Source: Lindgomyces ingoldianus
Lineage: Eukaryota; Ascomycota; Dothideomycetes; Pleosporales; Lindgomycetaceae
Assembly (NCBI RefSeq): GCF_010093535.1
Contig: NW_022985165.1
Span: forward strand, 2,215,701 to 2,279,700
Reading direction: 5' to 3'
DNA length: 64,000 bases
Shown: positions 54,256 to 64,000 of the stretch, piece after piece
Layout: each line of letters starts with the position of its first letter
How positions within the stretch are numbered: the stretch's first letter is position 1
Translations under genes and position numbers: made by a program
The notes under the pieces: model-generated
The model's database searches: none
What the model saw: the letters and a program-made list of their open reading frames with translations, nothing else
Told to the model about the DNA's origin: nothing

Positions 54256-55597
54256 ATGGCGTCAACAAAACTCCTAGACACACACATCCACCTCTGGCCT
54301 AGCACCTCTACGTCTCCGATACATCACGGATGGATGACTGTAGGCCACCCTCTGGCAAAACGTCACGGCATATCCGACTACAACACCGTCACGCACTCTA
54401 CCTCGCTAATCCATCCCTCTGGCTTCATATATGTGGAAACAGACCGATACCTCCCCTCACCAACACCAGGAATTATTAGTGATGTATCGGGGACTGCAAA
54501 CTCAGAGCAGAAGGTTCGGCAATGGGCGCACGAACCACTCCAAGAACTCAAATTCTTACGGCGAATGGTTGAAGGCAACCCGGAAGAGGGTGATGGCTTT
54601 GATTCTGGAGATGGAGAGAAGATGGTTGGCTGCGTAATCTGGGCGCCTTTTCACCTCCCTGTGCCACTCTTTGACCTTTACCTTCAGATTGCTGAGGACA
54701 TTTCTGGACCGCAGTTGTGGAAAAGAGTGGTTGGCTTTCGCTATCTGCTGCAAGGTATCGAGCTCGAAGGTGAGATGAGGAAACTTGTGGAGAGCCGGGA
54801 TTGGTTGAGAAATGTTTTGCGGTTAAGAAGTGGGAGAGAAGGCAAGGGCTGGGCTTTTGACATTGGGGTCGATTCACATCATAGAGGTATCTGGCAAATG
54901 GAGGTGGCTGCTGATATGGTGGAGAGAGTGAGAGAGATGGAAGGGGATGGAAAAGATGGCAGGGTTAGATTTGTGTTGAGTAAGTTGCTTGATCTCTCCT
55001 ACCTTCCTAACTCAAAAACAACTTGCTAGACCCTTCCTAAGCTTTACAATTCCTAGCCACATTCATCTTTACTCAAAAACCCCATATTCTCTTTCTGGTC
55101 GATATTCTATCCAGTTTGAGGTAAAGTGCTTAAGTCGTTATAGCACACAATATACCATACCTTCCTAAACACTAACCCAATCACCAGACCACCTCTGCAA
55201 ACCCGATCTCTCCGCCAGCCCTTGTCACTCCCGTACCAACTGGCTCGCAAACATTACACGCTTTGCGTCCCAGCCACTTGTCTACATGAAACTCTCCGGT
55301 GTCTTCAATGAATTTGCTCCAGATCCGACCCCCGCTGATGTCTCCTCTCTCCTCAAGCACCTAGAACCTGAAATAAGTGCGACTCTGACACAATTCGGCC
55401 CTGGCCGAACAATGTTTGGATCTGACTGGCCGGTATGCAACATTGGAGGGCCGAGAGGAGAGCAGAGCTGGGGAATGTGGAGCGATGTTGTCGAGAAAGT
55501 ATTAGAGCGAGAGAGAATGAACATGTGGATTAACACAGAGGGAAAAGAAAGTGTTTGGTGGAGGTCGGGGTGTGAGGCATACGGAGTGGAGATATGA
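54256..55597 (+). CDS. Amidohydrolase, probable L-rhamnono-gamma-lactonase
   Basis: Exons 54,256-54,979 and 55,188-55,597; 377 residues. The intron (208 nt) joins RFVL|NHLCKPDL. TIM-barrel metal hydrolase of the COG3618 type: DTHIHLW at 8-14 supplies the HxH pair, NHLCKP the strand-6 His, and FGSDWPVCN the late Asp. No signal peptide, so cytosolic. The fungal L-rhamnono-1,4-lactonase (LRA2/LraB) belongs to this family. The convergent neighbour at 56,693-57,665 looks like L-rhamnose 1-dehydrogenase, the enzyme before it in the pathway. The specific substrate is inferred from that pairing; another lactone or 2-pyrone-4,6-dicarboxylate-like substrate remains possible. Confidence 0.8.
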
Positions 55598-56692
55598 AGG
55601 TAAACATCGATATGCTTTGAGGGAGCCTGGTTTACCTCATACCTTGCCCATCACATACTTACGGCGGGGATAGCTCTCACCCTAGTTCCCAAGAAGAGAA
55701 GGAAATATCCAACGACAGCCCCTATTCCTATCGATACGAAACAACACAAAAACCTCTTCCAACAATATCCTCATGAATCCCAAGCCAAGTCTCTCTTCAA
55801 CAACACCACGTACACCCCAAGCCCATTACCCCATCAAAATGACCTAGACTACGACATATTGCATTTTCTGCTTGCGATATGTTCTTCAACACTGGCATGT
55901 TCTAACCGACAAAAGCAAACACGTGGCTTCAACACTGATCACAATGATTTTCCCTCCGCGGAAGTTTTTTGTCTGTCTGTCTGTATATTTCTTTTTCTGC
56001 ACTGGATATACGTCCTCAACATTCTCTGGCTACTGTCGATGTCCCTATCCCTGTTTGACGCAAGAGTTATTTTGTGAGCGGTGAAGAATCCCGGTGACTG
56101 CATTCGAATACTCCAGGGCTTACGATGGCTTTGATGGCTGGACCTTCCACGCGTCTGCGTGCCGTACTGGCGATCTCCCAGCTGTGTGGGAACAAGCAAG
56201 CAAGACTAGGTTTGGTAAGCGGGAATCTGGTAGCGAGGTGACGAGGATGAGGGTTTGTTGTTTCCCCGCTCGAGACTGCAGATAGAAAATGGATGTGGAC
56301 TCAGTGTGTGCGCGTGTATAAAATGCGGAGGGGTAATATGTTACGTTGAGGCTTGAGAGACATGGAAGATGAGCATACACATTCAGATTTCTTAGTCATG
56401 TTCAGGGTCAACTCTTCAGCTGTGGGCAAGCTGGCTGTCGTGCGTTCTGGCACTGCATGCTGCTGATACTTACAACGGGAAGTGGCAAGGTCATGATTTA
56501 GGGTAGAGATTAGCATCCTCCTAACAACTTTCTGAATTCTAGCCAGAGTTTTAACAGATCGACTCCACCGAGGTCGTATTCCATAGGATGCGAATGCACG
56601 CTGCCATCACGGCCAACTTTTAGGGCCTCAGAATCAGCGAGATATGTCGTGCTATACCTGATCAATTCCCGAGAGGATTATGGATGGTACTG
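55598..56692. other. Intergenic region between convergent genes, 1.1 kb
   Basis: No supported gene; both neighbouring genes end here. About 1.1 kb is long for convergent genes, but frames of up to 86 codons show no family features. Confidence 0.45.
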
Positions 56693-57665
56693 TTACTGCA
56701 GATTAACAAACAGACCACCATCAACCAACAACTGCGCACCAGTCTATTCCTACACGTTAGTTCATATATTCCCTCTCTCCTAGACAGAAGAACTAGGCCA
56801 AAGCTAAGGCTAGAGCTAAGGCCAAAGAAAGGACAATACTCACCACATACCCGCTCAACGCCTCACATCCCAAAAACACGGCAGGTCCCACCAAATCCTG
56901 CGTGACGCCCGTCCTCCCCAAAGGAATCCTGTCCTCCATATACTTCCTCTTCTCCTCGTCTTCCAGATCCTTGTCATTTAGCTGTGTTTTGATAGTCCCA
57001 GGCAATAGCGCATTACACCGGATGCTATATTTTCCGAGCGCGCAAGCGCAGGATTGAATGAGTGAGAGGACGCCTGCTTTGGTGGGCGTGTAGTGCGCTT
57101 GACGCGCGCCGCCAACGAGGGCGGAGATGGAGGATATGCCGATGATGGAGCCGCCGGGGGGTGACTGGAGGGTCATTTGGTGGGCGGCGGATTGGATGGT
57201 GTGGAAGGCCCCTGTGAGGTTGGTGGTTAGGGTTGAGGTCCAGAGAGTAGGTGTTATGCTGGAGGAGGGGCGTTAGAAGGCAAAGCTGGACGGGAGAAGG
57301 GAGAGAACTGCATATACATACTCCAAGAACTCCCTAAACTCACAAACCCCTGCATTACTCACAAACACATCCAACCGTCCCCACCTCTCCACCACCTCCT
57401 TCACCAGCCTCTTCCCCGTATCCGGCTCTCCCACATCGCCCGGAACCTCCACCAACCTTTTCTCCGCCTCCTCTTTCCCCCCCAAAATTTGTTCAGCTTC
57501 ATCAAGCATGCTTTGGAACTGTTCATGCGATTTCGCGTCCCCGAGATGGTTGACCACGACGTGTGCGCCGTGAGAGATATAGCCGAGCGCTATGGCACGA
57601 CCAATGCCAGTCACGCCGCCAGTTATTGCCATGGCCTTGTTTTGGAGGAGTTTCGGGGCTGCCAT
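56693..57665 (-). CDS. Short-chain dehydrogenase, L-rhamnose 1-dehydrogenase type
   Basis: Exons 57,665-57,322, 57,258-56,844 and 56,743-56,693; 269 residues, the normal size for a classical SDR. TGGVTGIG at 15-22 binds the nucleotide. NAG at 105-107, Ser158, Tyr171 and Lys175 form the active site. The stretches VFVSNAGVCEFREFL, SIIGISSISALVGGA, HYTPTKAG, RKYMEDRIPLGR and the end GAQLLVDGGLFVNLQ match what I recall of yeast L-rhamnose 1-dehydrogenase (LRA1/RHA1) nearly word for word. It oxidises L-rhamnose to L-rhamnono-lactone, the substrate of the lactonase next door. Exon 3 is just 51 nt. Intron 2 contains a CTAAGG/CTAGAG-type simple repeat. The cofactor is not decided by sequence. Confidence 0.85.
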
Positions 57666-58200
57666 AGTGTTTATGTTGTGCTCGCGGGCTAAGCTATCGT
57701 TTGAGGAGGATGGCCCTCTTGTACGAATCGATGGGTTGTGTTGTCTGGATGTTTTTCAAGTATATCTAGCAGGCGGAATGACCTCTTTTCTTGTTGCTGG
57801 ATCTACATAGGTTGTCACAAGGATCCCGAGTCTTGTATAGATCTCAGATTGAGACGTAACGGGAGTGAGGATGGTGGGTGTTCAGAGTGGGTGTTTGAGT
57901 CGGGAAATCCGAGTACAAGAGCCACGGTCGTATACAATTCCAGATTAAAAATAGGCAATAGGAACTCCATGGTAGTTATATTGTCGGTTTTGGAGGTGAC
58001 GTTCGGGACGCATTGGATCACGGATTGTTGCTTGGCCGACAACGATGTCGGAAAGTCGGGTCAATTGATGCCGAACGCGCATGCAAATCACTTCCTGGAG
58101 AGCAGACCGGAAATGCTTCCAGGGGGTTACATTAAAGAAGCTTAATTGTAAAGATGGCTCTTTTGAGCCGACAGCATTTTTGGAACATAAATATCCTTCT
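57666..58200. other. Intergenic region upstream of the dehydrogenase
   Basis: 535 bp with the dehydrogenase promoter read leftwards on the minus strand and the 3' end of the Clr5-type gene. No supported gene; no regulator site identified. Confidence 0.4.
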
Positions 58201-60283
58201 TTATACGTACACCCCCCCTTGTGCAGCAGCCATTAGCACAATAAACGTTGCCTTTCCACCACCCACATGCCCTAGATACGCCGCCAACTCATCATCTTCA
58301 TCAATAGTGAATAAAATATCCCTCTCACTATGATCCATCTTGTGCACAATCAGACCCTCAATCTTGACGACCACAGTACCTGGATGCTCTCTCGTTGCTA
58401 GATTCCTGATCTCTGCTACCGTGCCCCCCTGCAAGATACCCAACCACACGGTCTTGTTGGGCACAGTGGTACTTGAGTGAGGGTGTAGCCGGAAATAGAT
58501 GGGTAGAGGGACACCAGAATAGAATTGAGACGCTAGGACATATGGGTTGTGGTGAGCCTGGGGTTGGAGAGAATCACTCGATGAATGAGGATTCACTGAT
58601 GGGTCATTCGCGGCCAGTAGTAGCGAAGGGTCAATCTGCAAGTCAGAGGAAGTCGGAATTGGTAGCAAGTCATTGTTCGTTGGCTTTGCGCTGCTCCTCG
58701 GTGTCCTGCCTCGGTTTCCGAGGAGACTATTCGATACGCGTACGACGGACGCTGGCGCAGGCCCTGGTCCAGGTCCTTGGTTGACCTCCGCCTTCCGCGA
58801 GGGATCTTTCTTGGTGTTCTCTTGACGAAACCTTTTCATGACATCCCGGGCTAGAACGTCAACAGCTTTGGTCTTTTCTGCATGTTTTGGATCCGCAGCA
58901 CTAGCAGCAAGGAGCGTAGATAGGAGATCGGACTCCTGGATCCAAGTCTGCTTGAGCTCATTCCAGCGCTCATCACCAGCCTCCAATCTGCTTGTGAAAT
59001 GGTCCGCTTTCAACTTTGCAACTAATGTCTTTCTGACCTGCCTAGTTTCCTCAGGATTGAGCCCCAGCGCATTCTTCGCTTCTGGAATCCGCATCCTATT
59101 GTCAAGTACTCGCATGCGTTTTGTGACATCCAGGCATATCACATCGAGCGACAAAGCTTTGACGTTGCTTGGCATTGACATTTGCACGTTTTGCTGTCTC
59201 GCTTCAGGATCTTGCTGAAACACACTCGACAAGTGTTCGTTCTTGCGAATCAGCTGGTCTTTGATATAGCCCCATTTTTCTGGCCCAGCAAGGGTCTTCT
59301 TCAGCACCCCATGTTCCTCACAAATCACCTGGAACTGTTCTCGGATTTGACGGTATTCCTTGTTACTCAGACTGAGGTATGCTTTGCTTTCGTCGATGGT
59401 GGTCTCCGAAGGGAATCTGGGAGGCTCTCCTGGTGCATCTGCTGGCAGCCCGGCCCACCCACGAGTTCGGCGCCGTCGTTTGCGCGTTCGCCACCGTTCG
59501 TCACTCTCCGCTTGGAGCTGCACTAGGCGTTCCTGTCTCCGTCGAAGCTCTTCTGGATCTAAAGGCGCCGGTTCAGGTTCGATTTCAGGGCCACAGTGCG
59601 TTTGTAGTGGTGGTGTCCGTGAGGGTGTGGTAGACTCCACGACTTTCAAGTCTTCCTCAGAGTACTCCTCACTCGAATCCTCCTTCTGCAATATTGCGTT
59701 GTCGAGCTCATTGATAAATCCGTCACCTCCGCATGACACCACCTTTCTCCTTTCCTTCTTAGGGGCATTCTCCATGGGTCCATGCACGTGGTTGTGTTCG
59801 GTCGCCCGGCTTTCCCTCAGCAGCCACTTGAATTTCAATCTCACTCGCACCAATTCGCGATCGTTGATCTGGAACCCTTCACTCTGCAGTATTTCTAACA
59901 TGTCCTTTTGCATGATATTGTTCTCCCATAGCTGCTTGACCCGTGCAATGAGGGCGGGGTTCTTGTGTGCGGGGTTCTGCTTGCTGGGGAAACCCCATCG
60001 CTATTGTGACGGTCAGTTAGAGGCCAGGGCGAGGGTAGGGCACAGGTACTTTGAATTGAGTCTGGAAAGCCCGTTTGCTATAGATTTATCGTCAGTAATT
60101 TCATAGCTGAGATAAACGTGCAGCGAAATGTACGGCGCCCTGTATTTCCAATTGTGCACATCACACTCACCTTGGCGTGAAACCCTTTTGCTGCCAGTAC
60201 TGCAGCACCTCATCCAGGCTCTTCTTTTCCTGTACATACAATCTGAAACATTCAGCTTCCTTGTCACCCCAATCGTATACCAT
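58201..60283 (-). CDS. Clr5-domain protein, conserved in filamentous ascomycetes
   Basis: Exons 60,283-60,171, 60,077-60,050 and 60,000-58,201; 646 residues. Exon 2 is only 28 nt, but the joins give the Clr5 signature without a break: VYDWGDKEAECFRLYVQ, LDEVLQYWQQKGFTP, SKRAFQTQFKRWGFPSK. In S. pombe, Clr5 acts in heterochromatic and gametogenic gene silencing; in filamentous fungi the domain occurs in many proteins of unknown role. The remainder is rich in Arg, Glu and Pro (including a basic RKRRRRTRGW stretch at roughly residue 190), has alpha-helical charged segments in the middle and ends in a hydrophobic, Gly-rich tail. Likely nuclear; function not known. Confidence 0.82.
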
Positions 60284-60888
60284 CTCAAGCGAAAATGAGA
60301 GTGCAGGGATGAGAAAGAATGTACTTAGTTAGAGGAAGAAAGTGCGCAAGTGGTACATCCTTTGCCCACCGCAGTGCCAAGGAACCTGGAACATGTTATT
60401 TCCGGTATCACGTGATCTTATGTCTGCCATGAAACCTCACAACCTTTCAACTATCCTGAGATCCTTTGTTGCAAACTCATTCAGGCCAAGAGAAACTGGA
60501 AATTGAGTTCAGAGGTGTGTATTGTGCCGAGCCTTGCCCTGCACAATGCAGGACTCCAAGCCTATCGCATCAAATTGAAAATTGAATCTTTAGATCCACT
60601 TGCCTAGGAGATTATTCCCCACTAGATGGGTATGTATTCGTCTCCTAACACATGAAATCTATTCCTGATCCCCAGTAAGTGAGACAAAGCGCCAGGATAT
60701 GCTAGCAACATGACTTGAGCCGCCATCCCAAAAGCCTAAAAGCTTTTGTCGCCCAAGAAAAGCCAGGTAGATTGACCAAAGCTCACAGGGGGTGCGAACT
60801 TATGTGACCCCAAAACGCCATACTATGAGTAATAGGTCAAAAAATAGCGATCGATAGGCCTCTACCCTTACAAGTTATGGTAGAAAGT
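60284..60888. other. Intergenic region between two minus-strand genes
   Basis: About 600 bp holding the Clr5-type promoter and the kinase 3' UTR. No supported gene. Confidence 0.45.
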
Positions 60889-63800
60889 TTATATGGCCGA
60901 CTCTGACGACATGAAATGATTTGATATTGGCGTATGTTTAGGGGTGACCACCAAACCTGGACGGTCTGTCAAAGCAGAAACTGGATATTTTGCTGAAAGC
61001 TCTTCGATCTTAGGTATTAAGTCACCAATCCGGAATGGTTTTGAGAGGACATCGTCCTGTACATGTCAATAAGAGTAGACCACATCTTGAGTATTCAAAA
61101 CTCACCATGCCTGCGGCGAGAAGCGTTGCAATCTGCTCACTCCGTGCATTTGCAGTGACTGCAATGATGGGGACATGGTGTTTGAGAAGGCCGCTCTGCT
61201 CCCACTCGCGGATTTGACTGGTGCATTGCAGGCCATCCATTACACTAGAATAGTCAGCGTTGTACTCTTCCGTATCTGCAAGCGATACCCACGGCATCTC
61301 CTTGTCCATAAGGACGACGCCAACATCAATAGCATTAGGTCCGCTCTCCTTCCAGTACTGCGATCCCTTGATAATTTCTAGAGCTTCACCACCATGATTT
61401 GCAACATATGTGGTTATCCCCGAGTTTGAAAGTTGACGTTTAAGGACCTTCTGATTGACTTCAAAAGGATCAGTCGACAAAATTTTGTTGTTGATGGGAA
61501 ATTGAAGACTCACCAAGATTGTCCTCAACAATCAGAACCTTCAGATGTGCCCATTGTGTTTTGATCTTTCCCACAACAGCCTCTTTAGGAATGGTTGCAA
61601 AATCTTTGACCCTGAGCACGTCAATGCGGGGACGATCTTTCGCATTGGAAGGTTGCCGTGTTACAGGCAAGGGAAGGGTGTCCGTCGTATCATCTAGTGG
61701 CCTCGCAGTCTTACGACACTTGATATAAAATGCAAAAGTGCTGCCCTTCCCGGCTTTGGAGCTGACGCCGATTTCGCCGCCTTGCAATTCAGTCAGTTCA
61801 CGGGAAATGAACAAGCCGAGACCTGACCCTCCATATTGGACATGGGTGCGTGGGCTAGCTTGGTGGAAGCGTTGAAATAAAAGTTTCATCTCCTCTTCGT
61901 TGAGACCTCGACCAGTATCTTGGACCGCAAATTCGAGGAATATTTCTTCGCCGTCACCCCAATCGGGTCCAAGTGTTTGATCCACCCTCTTAGAACGAGA
62001 TGGAAAGAAGTCGACCATTGCGAACTTACTCGAAGGCCGTTCTCGAGATGCTGAGAGAATGACTTTGATTGTGCGATTTGTCTCGGTGGTGGTGAACTTA
62101 ATAGCATTTGTCGTTAGATTGATGAGCACCTATGTTATACTATAAGCTTTCTGTTGATATTACCAGGATGCTGGGGCTGACCTGAAGAACCCTTGAAGGG
62201 TCGAGTTTAGCCCAATCAATGCCCAACTTTGTGAAGGAATCATTCACGACAAACTCCATCTGGATACCTGCAGTTTGCACTTCACCTTCAAACATCTTGA
62301 GTGCTCGCTCGACTACCTTTAAGGGCTGGGCATCAACTGGAGTGACCTATATACAAGGTTAGGAGAATTTATGAAAATTCTTCAACTATCCAAATACGTA
62401 CCATGAGCATGGCACTGTCAAGTTTAGACAGCGTCAAAACGTCATCAACGATACGTTTCTGATGTTGTGCACACAGCGCTATCGTTTGAGCAGCATCAAT
62501 GCTATTCGTTACAACATCGTTGGCGATAGCAGGATCATCCGCAATCCGGGGATCGCTCAAGGACGTTGAGATCTCGTCGGCGCACTGTAATATGGCACTT
62601 AATGGGTTGCGCATCTCGTGACTTGTAATGTCGATGAAGTTTTCCTGCTGTCGCTTCAACTCCACAGCCTCCTCCATTTTCCTTTTTTGAAAACCTTCAG
62701 CCCATTTTTGGGGGCTGATATTGGTGATGCTCCCGAAAACACTCTTCAGCATTCCATCCTCGTATTTTTCAGGAAAAGCACAGAAGAGCACCCAAGTATC
62801 GCCTTTGTTGCCGTTCCGATCCTGCCAGGGAGTCTTAAACCTAAATTCTACGTTGATCGACTCCGCATTCTCGACCAGCCTTCTCCAGTGATGTCGGATG
62901 AGATTTTGGTCCTCTTCTTTCACACAGTCTATCCACCTGTCTGTCCTCTCGGGGTCTTTTGGCACTCGCGAGATCTCATACCAGGTATCGTTGCAATACG
63001 TAATACGGCCTTCGTGGTCAGCAATGAAGAGCCCAGCTGGCGAGTACTCTGCCATTCTCGTGAACCTAGTTTCACTGTCGCGTGCTTCTTGTGTACGAGC
63101 GGCGAGCTGTTCGGAGAGATTAAGGCGATCCTCTGCTGCGAGCTTCGCAGCCTTCTGACCTCTTCGAATTTCCTCTTCGAAGAGCACCACAGATGCGAGT
63201 GAGGTAGCCAGCTGGCGGCTGAGTAGCTGAACAAAGAGATTATAATCATCATCGTACGGCCTCCGAGGATTAATTCCCATCACCAAGAACCCGAGCATTG
63301 ATTCTCCTGTAGTTGGGTGGACTGGACAAACGACAACATCCCGACACGGATCTCCAAATCCTCGCCACTGAAGTCCTTCCATCATTGATAATGGAAGGTC
63401 CCCCGTACCAATACTTAAAACCATAGGCTTGTCAGTCTTCATGACCTCCCGGAATACGGGGCCAAAGCCTTCTTTACCTTCCTTTAAGTCGATTTGTTCC
63501 GGCGCGACTTGATGATGCCTAGGCACACCCAAAGTGCCCTCCAGATAACACTGCTTGGTACCTAGAAGGCTGCTCGAATGTAGTGACGAGGAATCGCTAT
63601 CGGTGTCGTCGGAGACAGAATAGAGCAAGGCGAAGGGGGTATCGAACTCATTCTCGGTCAACGCGCCCAGGACTTGCTCCCAGAAACCTTTGACATCTCG
63701 GGCAATAGCGGTTCGTTCGCCGACCTCTCGCAAGGTAAGCATCCGGCGTTCCGCAATTTTTCGTCGAGTTTTCTCGAATGCCGGATTGTAAAGGCCCATA

Positions 63801-64000
63801 ACAGTACCATCTTCGCCGACCATTGGTATGATGGACCATGAGAAGTAAGTCTCCTCAAGAAAGCCGCTTCGCTTCATGAATAAACGGTCATCGTCCTATC
63901 TCGATCAATATTCAGATTTTCAACTGTAATGGTGCACAAACCTTCATGGTGGCCTGGCCTGTCTGGCGTGCATTCGCGAAAACGTCTTTGACATCGTCCC
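60889..64000 (-). CDS. Hybrid histidine kinase (PAS-HisKA-HATPase-REC), 5' end beyond the window
   Basis: Visible exons: 64,000-63,942 (partial), 63,895-62,402, 62,346-62,182, 62,129-61,514, 61,458-61,293, 61,244-61,106 and 61,056-60,889. All joins keep frame; introns are 46-55 nt. About 880 residues are visible, cut at the N-terminus. A GAF-like region comes first, then a PAS domain (AEYSPAGLFIADHEGRITYC). The H-box follows in FIDITSHEMRNPLSAI with the phospho-His, then the N-box TTNAIKFT and the nucleotide motifs DTGRGL and GSGLGLFIS. The receiver domain has VLIVEDN, the phospho-Asp in VVLMDKEMPVMDG and Lys in LSKPFR. No membrane segment is visible, so probably a cytosolic sensor feeding a phosphotransfer protein. 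The signal it senses is unknown. Confidence 0.9.

Overview
The window reads as nuclear DNA of a filamentous ascomycete (Pezizomycotina). Genes are split by short introns of about 45-270 nt, mostly GT..AG. The proteins are typical of moulds: a Rok1 helicase, F1Fo-ATPase subunit g, glutathione reductase, a hybrid histidine kinase and a Clr5-type protein. The first third is AT-rich, TpA-rich repeat DNA with the look of repeat-induced point mutation (RIP). I do not name a genus.

Bases 1-21,737 are a graveyard of transposable elements. A Ty3/gypsy element (gag zinc knuckle, RT, RNase H, integrase, chromodomain-like end, 3' LTR) fills about 1-6,069. It is interrupted by a short 1.6 kb LTR element that is much less mutated (2,654-4,245, target duplication AAGAA). 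From 6,276 to 17,275 lies a second, probably copia-like LTR element. Another member of the same family is inserted into it in the opposite direction (8,892-15,158, target duplication CATAA). A 10-N gap inside the inner copy is flanked by identical 76-bp sequences, so it is probably an assembly artefact. From 17.3 to 21.7 kb there are relics of DNA transposons with terminal inverted repeats and three copies of another LTR, the last two head to tail at the edge of the gene-bearing DNA.

From 21.7 kb on the DNA has normal composition. In order it holds: a G/T(U)-mismatch DNA glycosylase (+), a large MFS transporter with a long disordered N-terminus (-), an amidase (-), a broken allantoate-permease-like MFS gene (+), an aquaporin (+), the Rok1/DDX52-type RNA helicase (-), ATP synthase subunit g (-), glutathione reductase with probable dual targeting (-), a GT2 polysaccharide synthase-like gene (+) with gene-empty flanks of 6.6 and 4.5 kb, an amidohydrolase that fits L-rhamnono-gamma-lactonase (+), a short-chain dehydrogenase that closely resembles L-rhamnose 1-dehydrogenase (-), a Clr5-domain protein (-), and a hybrid histidine kinase cut by the right edge (-).

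The clearest functional link between neighbours is the convergent lactonase/dehydrogenase pair. They would catalyse steps 1 and 2 of the non-phosphorylating fungal L-rhamnose pathway; the dehydratase and aldolase are not in the window. The other genes look like unrelated housekeeping or transport genes. I found no wholly new system. The most unusual items are the short LTR element with a 20-residue leucine-rich repeat, the self-nested retrotransposon, and the isolated GT2 gene. Exon boundaries were set by eye from splice sites and reading frame, and should be tested against transcripts.
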